Source: Clusia tigrina (taxonomy: Eukaryota > Arthropoda > Insecta > Diptera > Clusiidae). From it: a DNA stretch of 64,000 nucleotides. Within the stretch, counting starts at the first letter, position 1; every line of letters starts with the position of its first letter. The DNA is taken from NCBI GenBank assembly GCA_920105625.2, contig OV050030.1, forward strand, positions 409,277,034-409,341,033, given 5' to 3'. Of the stretch, positions 46,701-59,407 are shown in pieces. The notes below the pieces were generated by a model. It searched no databases, was not told where the DNA came from, and saw nothing but the letters and a program-made list of their open reading frames with translations. A program made the position numbers and the translations under genes.

Positions 46701-48425
46701 ATGGTACTAAATCAGTGTACTAAACCTATTTAATAATTAAATGTTCTAAACAAAAATACTAAACAAATCTCCTTTTTGAAACAAGTGTAGTAAATAAGTG
46801 TTCTAATAACATGTTCTAAACAATTATACACAACGATGACTTTTTCCACTCTACATTAATTGCCTTTTTGTATTCTTGCCAAAGTGTATCAAATTAGTGT
46901 AAAAAATAGATATACATAATAATACTAAACACATAATTGTACTAAATCAGTGCACTAATCTAATCTAAGATATAATGTTCTAAACAAAAATACTAAACAA
47001 AGTTAATAATAAAATAGTCTAAAAAAATGTACTAAGCGAGGAACATTTATTTGAATAGTATGACGAATTACTATAAGAAATCGGTTAACTGTAGCTGTGT
47101 ACTAATACTATATACTAAAAAAATATGTATAGCAAAAGTTGTACTAAACTAACCTCTCAATGAATTGTTCAAAATAAAAGTACTAAACCAATGTAGTAGG
47201 AAAATGTACTAATAAAATTCTATAGAAAAATGCACTAATCAAGTTTATTAAACAATTGTACTAAAGGAATGTACTTACAAAAGTTCTATACAAGCCTTTT
47301 AAATCAATGTACTAAAATTGTACTAAACCAATATACTAATAAAATGTTTAATAATATGTATTATTGTACTAAAAAAGTGTACTAAACCAGTGTACGAAGG
47401 TTTTATATTAATTAAACCAATGTACTAATAAATTGTTTACACAAATATATTAGTTCAATGTATCAAACAAGTATTATACACCAATGCACTAATAAAATGT
47501 TCTACGTATAAAATCAATGTTCTAAAAGTGTGCTAAACCAATATACTCCTAAAATGTTCTACAAAAACTTATGGACTAAAAAGTATACCAAAACAATGTA
47601 CTAATAAATTATCTACAAAAATGTTTTAATCCTGTGCACTAAACAAGTTTTCTAAACCAATATAATAAAACAATGTCTACACAAATGTACTAAACAATTG
47701 TAGTAAACCTATGTATTATTAAACTATTTACAACAATGTATTAACCCTGTGTACTAAGCAATTGTTCTAAACCAATGTTCTAATACAATGTCTACACACG
47801 TGCACTAACCAAATGCAGTAAACATGTGAACTAAACACATGTACTAAAAAGTTCAATACAAACGAAATAAATATATGTACTAAAAGTGTTCTACACCCAT
47901 GGACAAATACAATATACACAAGTGTACTAAACCAATATACTAAACCAACGTACTAAAGCAATGTACTAATAAATTGTCCACACGAATGTATTAATCTAGT
48001 GCACTCAATAGGTGTTCCAAATCAATGTACTAATACAATGTCTACATAAGTGTACTAAACAAGTGTACTAATATATTGTATGCACAAATGTATTAATCCA
48101 GTGTACTAAACAAGTTTTATAAACCAATGTACTAATACAATGTCTACACTAGTGTACTAAAAATGGGGTAAACATATGTATTAATAAAATGTTCAACACA
48201 AATGAAATAAATCGATGTACTAAAAAGGGTTATACACCAAAGTACAAACACAATGTATACACAAGAGTACTCAACCAATGCACTAAACCAACGTACTAAA
48301 CCAAAATACTAATAAATGGTCCACACAAAAGTATTAATTCAGTGTACTCAATAGGTGTTCTAAATCAATGTACTAATACCATGTCTACAGAATCCTACTA
48401 AACCAATGTACTAAACGAGTATCAC
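46690..48425 (+). repeat. 1.7-kb array of (G)TACTAA(A/T) motifs with a 345-bp higher-order unit
   Basis: The whole stretch is built of about 17-35 base variants of GTACTAAACCAATGTACTAA plus spacers such as AAATGTTCTACA and CAATGTCTACACAAG. I count by eye about 48 ACTAA on the + strand. A longer unit recurs: A-ACGAAATAAAT at 47858 and 48203, and AATAAAT-GTCCACAC near 47970 and 48313, about 345 bp apart. No ORF. Confidence 0.9.
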
Positions 48426-51400
48426 TTACATATTTGAAGGGAATTCAATGGCTCATGGATAGTTTTATGTCCTCATATGTAAAGAATTTGTTTAACTTTT
48501 TTCTTCTAGTGTACTAAAACTTGCAAAGTTTTTTGGTACAAGTAGCAGACCTTCAAAGCCCCCTATTAATTAACTAATTTAGATTATGTTTAAACACGAA
48601 TTTCGCATGCTTCTCGCTGATAATTTAGCACAAAAGTTTATCAATATATAATTATAGATTAATCGATGCTATCAGCTTTGAAGTTGCAGCTAAACTACAC
48701 TAATCCGAAAATAAATCCACGCACACATTCCGCAGAACAAGCAAATCCACTTCCAAAGCTCTGCTCGAAAACAATTTCTGTTAATCTCTTTAAAATATGC
48801 CACGTGATTATCGATCCATCCATCAACCAGAATCGTTTAAAGCTGACGCTGCAGCGTCAAGTGATATGCATGAAGGTCTCATAGTGCCGAGTGCTTACTT
48901 AGGCTGGGCTTAGCGCGAGCAGACCCTAGGAGCAGCCCAGGCAACAGCGCTGCTCATGGTTGCGGGTGGTGATTAGTAGTGACTGTGGCCAATAAGTCAA
49001 CAGACCGATATGTGTCCAATTGATGCGTACGATGCTTGATTAACAACTGCACCTCAGGCAATCCTTGACCATTTTAATTAAAATCAACTTAAAGAATCGT
49101 TGATTGTGTACGAGTACATTTGGGGAAAAAACGTGCTCAACATCGAAACGAAACTAATTTCTCACAAACAGCAATAAAGGAAAAACAACACAAACGAAGC
49201 AAAGCAAATGTAAACCAAATTAAATAAATAAATAATTGTTATAATAAATCACAGCGTCTATTAAAGGTACAATAAACTACGAATCTTGAATTTGTTCTGC
49301 ATTGCAAACGCTCCTAAACAAACACGTGTGTGAACCCAGTAGGAAATCGGAGCAGAGCAAAGAGGTGAAACATTACTCTGCTTCCTATACCATTTACTCT
49401 TAAAAAGGGAAGAAGGTATACTGAGTTTGTGCGGGGTTTCAACTGCCAAAAGGAGGCGTGGCAGGTATGGACATATGTATGTAAATGCACAGAATCAGTT
49501 GCTGAGCAATTTTGAGTTTGTCCGTCCGTCTGTGGCCACTTTTCTTTCACACCGTCAGAGATATTGTAATGAAACTTTGCAAAAGTATAGTCTGGACTTA
49601 TATATAGAACCAGATAGATATATGAGCCCATTTGGACAATACCACACCTACCTCCCATGTATGCAACTGTATACACTTTTTTAAATTACTATAACTTCGC
49701 TCCAATTGATGGAATAGTGACGCTATTTGGCAGTTAAGTAAATCTAGGTCCTATTAAACTCTATGCAAAATGTGGCCTCTATATATTTAGTACCACGACC
49801 ACTATTATCACATATTCCTTACTTGAGGTCTATATGAGATTTATTATGCGAAGCATTGTGTGCAAATTATAAAGCCAACTGCAAGAAATGGGGTTGATCA
49901 GTGAAAGGGCACACCCACTTTCCCTATAAGAAACTTTCGGGTCCAAAATTAAAATTAGCCTAGCTGTGCTCGTATGAAAAGTGATATAGCAATCTACATT
50001 AGGTCCGTACTAGTGTCCATTCAAAATATGGGCAGATTATTACTAGTCTGGCTAACCCACCTATAATTACCCTAGATATGCTCCAAATGATTACATACGA
50101 GTATGAATAAAATGCACATAACGATATGGCTTAACACGCTCGCACCTGTAAAGGATATCTCAAAGTCGGTCGAACCCGACTTTAGCTTTCCTTACTTGAA
50201 TTTTAATATACTCCGGAAAGTTTGATATTGAATTCCCTTCTAGCGAACTAATGGTGGAAAATATAATCAAATCCGCAGATTGTAAAATCCAAAATGATTA
50301 TTATACTCGTAATTGTTTTTATAAATGACGTCATAATTAATTATATCTGTAAGAATCGGTAGGCTTTCGATTTGAAGAGAAAAAAAACATTTGGAGACGA
50401 TGCCAAGGCAAGGCTCGATCCCACACCACTACCACTATGAGACTAGTATGCATGCCACTACCACAGAGGACGGATATACTCGTATATCAAAATTATATAT
50501 AAAAAATTATCATATCTGTCCATATCGATATTTATCACCCATATTAGAAATGGAGTTCATTCGTACTCTAACGGTACTGGTTCTGGCTCATTACGCTTAA
50601 TTGAAGATGCCTCCTTTAGTCATCGTAATTATAGGCTTTGTTTGCTGACTACATTTCCTACAGGGAAGGTGTCTCATCAGTGTAATCAATCAGTAATAAA
50701 ATGTGTGTTGTAAGCAGATGCACCTCTTTGGCTATGCCCTTTAATCAATTCTTGTAATGCAAGTTGACCATCGAGGGAAGGTAGGAGAGGGAATGGAGAT
50801 GATGAAATTCTTCAATTATCATGGATTTGGAGGGTGTGATGAAAGAATTTCTTCATTTTCGTCATTAGTGATATGCACATATTTCTGATTTATGGCTGTG
50901 AAAACTTTCAAGGTTAGCGAGGAATCATCGTTGTCCACTTTTCCTACTGGGACACTGTGTAGGAGGAAGTTGTGCAAGTTCAGTGTAACTATGAAATAAA
51001 ATGTTTCGTTATATGCAAACACAGCATGTAACCAATGCTACTGAGAAGATTCTTGATGTTGGTAGGTAGGTAGGAGTGGCAGCTTAGTTCACCAAAAGCA
51101 CACTTGAGTACACCTAATGGCCGGTTGTGATACCACGGTGTGGTGCTGTTCAAGTACTGACTAAAATTCTCTTGCTTAAAGATGGTGATAGTCAGCACAA
51201 GGACAGCGCCGTAATCCTTGAGAGATATGGAAAATATATTCGCGGGGTTGGGAAATCCTTTCAACACCTTGGCTACTGAGAGTTAAAATAATTTCTTCTT
51301 CTGCATAAGAATGTATAAGAAGGTTTTAACCATATTTATTTAATCAGTTTCCACTTTGCTACTTCGACTTCGGCGCGCGGGACTCCTGTGGCAGCTGTTA

Positions 51401-51589
51401 AAAACAGGATAAGAAAGATATGGTGGTACATCTACTTTGTCGCTGTCCGGCTTTTTCCGGGCGCAGGTGGAAACCTCTAGGATGTCGCCCCCTCCTTAAG
51501 GACCTGGTCGATCTGAAATCAATCAATATAAAACTTGCCCTGTTGAGAGTCGTCCTATTCTCAAAATGGCTGGGGTAAGGCTCGGCACT
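48426..51589. other. Intergenic DNA, no supported gene
   Basis: It contains several open frames without motif (for example - strand 51267-50819). None has good start, splice or family evidence. Confidence 0.4.
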
Positions 51590-51893
51590 GACTCTACTCT
51601 GAGGCTCCCCACAGACTCTACTCTGAGGCTCCCCACAGACTCTACTCTGAGGCTCCCCACATACTCTACTCTGAGGCTCCCCACAGACTCTAGTCTGAGG
51701 CTCCCCACAGACTCTACTCTGAGGCTGCCCACAGACTCTACTCTGAGGCTCCCCACAGACTCTACTCTGAGGCTCCCCACAGACTCTACTCTGAGGCTCC
51801 CCACAGACTCTACTCTGAGGCTCCCCACAGACTCTACTCTGAGGCTCCCCACAGACTCTACTCTGAGGCTCCCCACAGACTCTACTCTCTGAT
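51590..51893 (+). repeat. 24-bp minisatellite, 12 full units plus a part
   Basis: Unit GACTCTACTCTGAGGCTCCC plus CACA, repeated with only a few substitutions. Because 24 is divisible by 3 and the unit lacks stops, both strands stay open (DSTLRLPT on +, VGSLRVES on -). Hence the apparent 108- and 117-codon ORFs, which I do not call genes. Confidence 0.95.
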
Positions 51894-54120
51894 CTGTGCC
51901 CTGACTTGTGGCATAATCTATGTATGGCCTATGTTTGGCCTATGTGTGTCGGCCGATTGTCCGTACCCTTGACAGCCACTTGAACCTAACTATATACCTA
52001 CTTCGGGAATTAGGAATTTTTGGAAATCATTGAGAATCCTTTTCAGTGAGAATAAATTAACTTTCATATACTTTTAGCACAAGTTTGAATCCCATTCCTT
52101 AAATGTTGATGTTTCATTTGTTACGATTGCAATTGAGGGGCTCTCCACAACTTTGTGAGGACCCTGCCCTGCTTCCTCTACGGACATGTACGCGGATGTA
52201 ACACCGCCATGTCGTTCCATTCGAAATTGTAATGGTCAATTTATCAAAATGAAACACCATCAAATTAAAATAAAATGGAAATAAAATTAGTCTCTAATTT
52301 TCAATTGGTGCTGATGGAAAATATTTCGTGTAACCTGTTTCCCTGCGCAACACTGTTGCAGTTACGCACCCGTACGTAGGAGAGACATATCTGGATTCGT
52401 AGAGCATGGGACTGCGACCTTTTTCGAAAACGAAAGTGAAGAGCGGTGTTCCCCCACTCAAAACACACAAAATTGTAAACGCGTGCGGCGACGCGGCTGT
52501 TGCCGATGGCTTCTGCTGCCGCTGCTCGTGCTGTTGCTGTTGTTGTTGTTGCTAGTTTTGTAATATTCAGTTCACTGTTATGTTGGCGGCATATTTGCTG
52601 TGTTGTTTTTTGCTTCTTGAACCCCATCTTCATCGCCTTCTGAACAAGTTTATTGAGCATGTCATCTTCCCAGCTGCTGTGCTGTGCTCTGCTGTGTTGT
52701 TTCTGTTGCCGTTGCCGATGTTGCTGTTACTGCTGCTGATGTTGTTATTGCTGTTGTTGGTTCAGTTGCCTTTTGTTGCTGGCTGTTTGCTCTGCCGTTG
52801 TCAATATTCCGTTGATGCTGTGCGCCTGCGGCTTAATACGCAATCGCGTATTTTTTTCTCTTCACTTTTTTTTTGGTCTTTTATATTCACATTTTTTTTT
52901 TTTTAGTTATTTCTTTTTTCATGTCGAATCTTCAACAAATTATTTTGGTTATCTTTGACTTTTTGGTTCAGTTCAAGTTCGCGTTTTAAACGGTAAAGTT
53001 TGTTGTGCACGGGGTGAGTGCAGCCTCTGGAATATTTCGGAAAGGATCACTTCCTCGCTTATTCGTCTGAAGTCAGTCTTTCAGTTTTTGTGGTGTTGAG
53101 AAAAGTTTCCCATTAAAGAAAGTTTCAATTGACAAAGGTGCTTATAATTATTTTGTTAAATAAAACAAAAACCGAAAGTGCATTATTTATAAAAAAAATT
53201 AATTTTTAACAAAATTTTGATATAGAAACAGAAAATTTCGGTTCTATCATTTCTGGAGGAATCACATGTGTGCTTCTTGGTGAAAGCAACGAATTCACAC
53301 CAAAAATTATTCAAAGGACAGTCAAATCAGAGGTGAATTTTTTACACAATTTTTTTGGAAATATACATTTAGTTGTTCCAATTTATCTCTAGTTTAATTA
53401 ATTCATCATTATAATAATAATATATTTAAATTAATTTATTTTAATTGTATTATTAAGTTAATTTTTTAATTACATGTTTTATTTACAAATATTTCTGAGC
53501 ATCGTTTGAGCATGAACTGTTCTATTCGTAAAATATTTCTTTAGGCACATGCGACAATTTAATATGCAGAGTTGGTTTGTCGCTAGCACAAATTGGACGT
53601 TTAGGCCTCGATATGAACCAATATCCTTCTATAAGCAGACAATTGGCATTTTCCAGGATTACATTTCAATTATTTTTCTATTGTTCCACTCAGATGGTCG
53701 GCTTAGAGTCCAATGGGCATCAATGCCTGAATGCTTGGAGACCTCCTTCTTCGCTGCTTCTCTGGCCTAGCTCACTTCTATCTCTATCTAAGATAGTGTT
53801 TCTCTATATAGATACTAGGGACTGTAATCAATATAGTACTTTGAGACTTCTCACTTAGCTATTCTCCAGCTATAAGAGGAGTCTATTTAAAATAGCTCTC
53901 ATATACTGCTGATCCTTCTTTTCATAATATAAGTGAGTGATATGATACGAATTTAAGAAGATAAACAATTAAAGTCTCCTTGGAATAAGGAGAAATACTT
54001 GACAATCAAACAAAGTAAAGTTGGGATAAGGATAATTCCATAACTATCAGTCGTAAAAGGTTAAAAACGTATGTATATTATATACTTTTTTAAAAACAAT
54101 GATCTATATTCCCAATCTTT
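51894..54120. other. Intergenic DNA; possible promoter near 53.05 kb
   Basis: Poly-Gln-type CTG/CAG and poly-T runs occur at 52490-52910. Around 53070-53095, TCAGTCTTTCAGTT resembles fly initiators and is followed by an ATG-poor stretch ending AAAGGTGC. This may be a noncoding first exon of a + strand gene, with no further support in the window. Confidence 0.25.
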
Positions 54121-54510
54121 GGTCAATTCCATGACTATAATATACGTTAATTATTAAAAGTCATATCCGGGAATATAATATACATTATTCCATTAACAGA
54201 ATACTCTTAGTATATATTTAAAGTCTTCGGTCAATTCCATGATAAGTAGTCAGGACTACAAAATACATTATTTCCAGAACATAATAATCTTAAGATATAT
54301 TTGAAGTCTTAGGTCAATTCCATGATAAATAGTCAGGATTATAATATACATTATTTCCAGCACATAATACTCTTAGTATATATTTGAAGTCTTAGATCAA
54401 TTCCATGATAAATAGTTAGGACTATAAAATATATTCTTTCTTTACCACAATACTCTTAGTGTATAGTTTAATTCTTTGGTCAATTCCATGAGTAACTGTC
54501 TAGACTATAA
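54121..54510. repeat. Degenerate tandem array, about 80-108 bp units
   Basis: Units start GGTCAATTCCATGA (54121, 54229, 54312, near 54392, 54477) and continue with AGTCAGGACTATAA and ACATTATTTCCAG blocks. Confidence 0.8.
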
Positions 54511-54585
54511 TATAATATTGCCTTGTTGGAACTGAAATATCTATAATTGTTTATTGAAACTTTTGAAAATGAACACTCACTTTTC

Positions 54586-54800
54586 CATAAGTTCTCACCA
54601 GTTTTCCCATATCATGTATGAAGAAAAAATTATATAGAATCTTGACAAAGTTCTCTTCAGTTTTCTCATATCATGTATAAAGAAAAAACTATATAGAATA
54701 ACTAAAATCTTTAAGTTACTGACAAAGTTCTCTCCAGTTTTCACATATCATGTTTATACATCATACCATATAGAATAACTAAAATCTTCAAGTTCCACAA
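54586..54800. repeat. Degenerate array, three units
   Basis: Units contain AAGTTCTC-CCAGTTTTC, CATATCATGT and ATATAGAATAACTAAAATCT. It directly follows the previous array. Confidence 0.75.
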
Positions 54801-55297
54801 ACTACCGGTTCAAATAGGTTGCTATTTCGGGGTTTTTATCATTAGATTTTCTTCTTTAAACAAGTTATAATCGGAGATCTTCTATATTAATATGTGGCTC
54901 CTATAACATTATGGGGCTCCTCTAAGAATATGTGGCTTCTATAATAATATGTGTTCCTATAATAACATGTTTCATTGGTCCCAAGAAATTTGTTGGTTTA
55001 AGAGATATGTTAGCTTGATATCAATATAGACAAGTATACGTATTACCTTGAAGCTGACTACCAAAAAGTTAGTTGAGGAAATAGCAAAAATATATCGATA
55101 GAACTAACCCGAACATCGATCTGAATATGAAGCGGTCCATCTTCGGGTAATCTCCACGTTATTCCTAATTAAAGAAACTTTTATAATATCTCTCACCAAA
55201 GACTTAGATTACTGATAATTTCTTCGTTATCTCATTTCTTTTCGAGTCGGAGATAAATTTACTCAAATCATTATTCGATTTATAGATACCTGAAATT

Positions 55298-55997
55298 AAT
55301 TCTCTTTGTATTTCAAAGCACAAGTCTATAATAAAGAATCACATGTCTTTATAAAAGAATCACAAGTCCATATCAAAGAATCACCAGTCTATATCAAAGA
55401 ATCACAAGTCTATATCAAAGAATCACTAGTCTATATCAAAGAATCACAAGTCTATGGCATTAAATCACCGGTCAATATAAGTCAATTACACTCAATTGCA
55501 ACCTTCGAGACCATAATACTTGGTTGTGAAGATTTTTATAAACACATGTGACAATTCAATATGAAGACTAGTGTGTTGCTTATCATATTTTGTCGGTCGT
55601 TATCACCATTATTCAATTGAATGTGACTTATCATTAATATTTGTTATTATACATTAGCATACAACATACAAAAGAATTTACTACAGGACACTATTATTAA
55701 TATTAATAATAAGACACATTATATTGAATAATGTCGATAACTGCCCGACAAACCATCCTAAGCAACACAGGAGTCTTCATATTGAATTGTCACATGTGCT
55801 TATAAAAATTTCACAGCCAAGTATTATGGTCTCGATGTCTGCAACTAGGTGTGCATTGACATCCACTGGTGATTGATTGCCAAAGACTAGTGATTCTTTG
55901 ATAAAGGCTAGTGATTCTTTGATAAAGGCTAGTGATTCTTTGATATAGGCTTGTGATTCTTTGTTATAGACTTGTGCTTTGATATGCAAAGAGAATT
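55298..55997. mobile_element. Foldback-like element: long inverted arms containing tandem 21-bp repeats
   Basis: The left arm 55298-55616 and right arm about 55723-55997 are reverse complements. The order is AATTCTCTTTG at the outside, CAAAGCACAAGTCTATAA, an array of AAAGAATCAC(A/T)AGTCTAT units (6 left, 4 right), GAGACCATAATACTTGG, GTGACAATTCAATATGAAGA and TGTCGG(T/G)C near the loop. The loop is about 105 bp. The apparent ORFs on + and - are translations of the 21-bp units. Drosophila FB elements share this design. Confidence 0.8.
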
Positions 55998-57084
55998 CAG
56001 TTAATCAACCCGGAAAGTGTTTCTTTAGTGAATCCATACATTTTCTCATTGTATGGCAGAATTTTTGTAAAATCCAAGATTCTCTCCTCTTTCAAGATGA
56101 AACAGTTCCAATGATCTTTCAACTTATTAGCTGGATATTCACCTTGCTCTTCCGCAATTCGGAGTTATAACCACATGCCTGCAGTTTCAAGCATCTCCAT
56201 TGTAGTATTCAGAATTCTTCTCATTATCCAAAGTCACTTAATGACTAAACCAAACATTTTGTATAAATATTTTTTCTAGCTTTGCTCAATTGTCTCTGGG
56301 AGTGTTTGAGTATCATGTGGACGTTGTGTCTGGCCGCCACTTGACATTGATCTTCAACTCAACCATTGGCAGTGAACTACAAACACCACACCGCAGACAC
56401 GAGTTCGAGTATCAAGATCACAATATAACTCGAATATCGCATCTGTTGTATCCAATAATGACGTAATTATTATTATCATGGTGCAATTAATTACACAAAT
56501 GAAGCCAATATTGCTGTGATTGTTTTTTGCATCGCTTAATGAACTGAATTAGTTTTCCATAGTAGCGAAAGAAGAGTTATTTATAAATTGATTTTAGATT
56601 CACACACAAAAAAGTTTCACGGACTCGTATTTGGGTTGATTGGAAGTGCACTTCCAAGAAACAGGAAATTCAATTAGCTCGGTAGAGTGTTCTTTTATAT
56701 TGTGGCCTGGCGGGAACCTCGAATTTCAATAAATTTTGTCTGTTTGTTTAAGAGGCAAAGTTCATTTGGGTGATGACCTCAATTGAATAAAGCGATAGAG
56801 AAGTATGCAATTGATATATACTAATTATAGTGGTATTACGAGTACTTTAAATTGAAATGCTCGGAAGCAAACGCTTCCCAATAAGTGGTTTATTGTTTGA
56901 TCGATATCAGTTAATATCACAGAAATGCCGGTCATTCATTTTCTCCATACATGTAGCATATTCCATGGTGAGAGATATGCTCTTATATATACGAAAATCA
57001 GAGAGATAGAAATCATTCAAAGTTTCAAATAGAACCAAGTAAGTCTAGTCACCATTCTGTATTGATTCAACCATTGATGAGAGA
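55998..57084. other. Intergenic DNA, nothing recognised
   Basis: AT-rich with no coding frame and no clear repeat. Confidence 0.5.
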
Positions 57085-57570
57085 TATTTTGAACTCATTG
57101 TAGTAATTTCAATTCATGAATTGATTTGAAGTCATTTGCATCATATTATTCTATTAATTCTTTGCAGTCATTTGAAGTCATTTATGCGACATGATTGGAA
57201 AAAATTATTTGAAATCTTTGCACTCATTTGAAGTCATTTATGTTACATCATGGATAAATTTCTTGGAAATATTTGTACTCATTCGGAGACATTTATGTTA
57301 CATCATTGAATAAAATTCGTTGAAATCTTTGCAGTCACTTGAATTTATTTCCATTTTTTCATTGATTACGATTCTCTGATATGTTTGCAGTCATTCCAAG
57401 TCATTTATGTGGCATCATTGAATAAAACACTTTGAAATCTTTGCAGTCATTCGAAGTCATTTATGTTACATCATGGATAAATTTCTTTGAAATCTTTGTA
57501 GTCATTTGGAATCATTTACATTACGTCAGTGATTAAAATTCTCGGATATCTTTTCAGTCATTTGAATTCA
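57085..57570. repeat. Degenerate array, about 60-bp units
   Basis: About eight units with GAAATCTTTGCAGTCATT, GAAGTCATTTATGT and ACATCATGGATAAA blocks. Spacing varies by a few bases. Confidence 0.8.
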
Positions 57571-58287
57571 AGAAGTCAGTTGAACTCATTTAAATTAACC
57601 GTAAATGGTCTCTAGTCAGTATATCGTTATTAATTTAGTATACATCGTGTCATTGTAGGCGTGTCTGACTTCATTAAAGTGACAGCAAATCAATTGACAT
57701 CATACTCAATTATCAATTAACTTCTGATTTGCATAACTTGACAATGAATTATGACGAGGAAGTCTCTAATATGACAGCCTCGTTGTGGGGACATTGAAGT
57801 AGTCATTCAGTAGAAAAAGTTTTCCCCAGAATGTGGTCAGTCTATGCCGGCAGAAAGAAATATTACAGCGTGATGTAAGCGGCATTTCCATTCGCATTAA
57901 TTAGACCATTAATCTCGCATGGCTCAATGGCAACGCTGATTGCGCATCAAAGACTGTGAAGCGCGCTTACTAATTAATTAATTAATTAATTAAAATGCAA
58001 AGTTTGCAACGTGCCATCACAGTGATTTGTTTTATTTGCATAACCAACGCATAACGTGGACTTTTTTCACACGATTATACAACAACTCAATCAAAACGAT
58101 TGAAGAATGCTGATAAAATATTGAAATTAGTCAATTTTCAATGGGATATACAGAGGCCCATTTAGGGGATGGCAGTGTGAAGTCATTGGGCCAATATAAA
58201 TGAGGGGCCGGCATAGATTTATTTTAATTTTAGAATTGTAGAATTGATATTAGGTGGAGAAATGTTTATTTCCTATAAATATATAAT
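57571..58287. other. Intergenic DNA, nothing recognised
   Basis: AT-rich. It includes an (ATTA)n run near 57970-57993. Confidence 0.5.
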
Positions 58288-59407
58288 ATATATTTTTATT
58301 TTTCTATATTTCTTTCTCTTTATTTTTCTCTCTCTCTTTTCTCTCTCTCTCTCTTACTCTCTCTTTTTCTCTCACTCTTTCTCTATATCTTTTTGTTTCT
58401 CTGTTTCTTTCTTTTGATATATCTCTCTCTTTTTTACTTTTCTTTCTTACCATATTTCCATATCTTTATCTCTCTATATTTATATCTTTAACTCTTTCTC
58501 TCTCTCAATTTTTCTCTCACTATTTCTCTCTCTATTTTTGTTTCTCTCTCTATTTTTGTTTCTCTCTCTATTTTTATTTCTCTCTCTATTTTGGTTTCTC
58601 TCTCTAATTTTGTTTCTCTCTCTTTCATCATCTCATCTTTATTTTTTCTCTCTTCCTTGTTCTCTTTCTTACTATGTTTCTATCTCTTTATCTTTATCTT
58701 TCTATATCTTTATCTTTCTCTCTCAATCTTTCTCTCTCTATTTTTGTTACTCTCTTTATGTTTGTTTCTCTTTCTTTATCTTTATTTTGTTCTCTTCCTT
58801 CCTCTCTTTCTTATCATATTTTCTGCTGTTTATCTTTCTATATATATATCTTTTTCTTTTTCTCTCTCTTTAATACTCTCAATTTTTCTCTCAATCTTGT
58901 TCTCTTTATTTTTGTTTCTCTTAATTTTTCTCTCTTTTCCTTACTATCTTCCCTATATCAATATCTTTATTTTAGTGTCTCCTCTCTCTCTCTATTAGTC
59001 ACACTTTTTCTCCCAATCCTTCCCCTATATTTGTTTCTCTCGCTCTTTATTTATCTCTCTTTCTTTATCTTTATTGTTCTCTAGCTCCCTCTTTCTCAAT
59101 CTGTTTCATCTCTTTCTCTCTGTTTTTTTGTATATTTTTTTGTTTTCTTTCCCTTTATCTACCTCATTATCTTTCTGTATTTATATCTTCTCTACCTTTC
59201 TCTGTCTCTCTCTTACTCTTTCCTTTCTCTCCTTCTCCTTTTTTCTCTCCCTCTTCCTCTCCCTCTTTCTCGCCCTCCGTCTCTCCCCCTATTACTCTCC
59301 CTCTCTCTCTTTCTCTCCCTATTCCTCTCACTCTGTCTCTCTACCATCCCTCTCTCTGTCTTTATTTATTTCGCTTTATTTTACGCTCTTTTTATTTTAT
59401 CTTCCTA
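58288..59407 (+). repeat. 1.1-kb polypyrimidine tract (TCTCTC-rich)
   Basis: The + strand is almost wholly C and T with scattered A. It is built of TTTCTCTCTCTATTTTTG-like units in the first half, becoming CCCTCTCTC-rich near the end. The overlapping Ser/Leu/Phe ORFs are low-complexity artefacts. The - strand is GAGAG-dense. Confidence 0.9.

Noticed and set aside
50819..51267. Two overlapping - strand ORFs (67 and 92 codons)
   Set aside because: They look moderately protein-like but I found no family motif, start context or splice pattern; left as unproven.
51523..51892. Repeat protein genes on both strands
   Set aside because: Best explained by a 24-bp minisatellite whose unit lacks stops in these frames.
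52580..52906. Leu-rich 108-codon + ORF
   Set aside because: Produced by CTG/TTG repeats and a poly-T tail; low complexity only.
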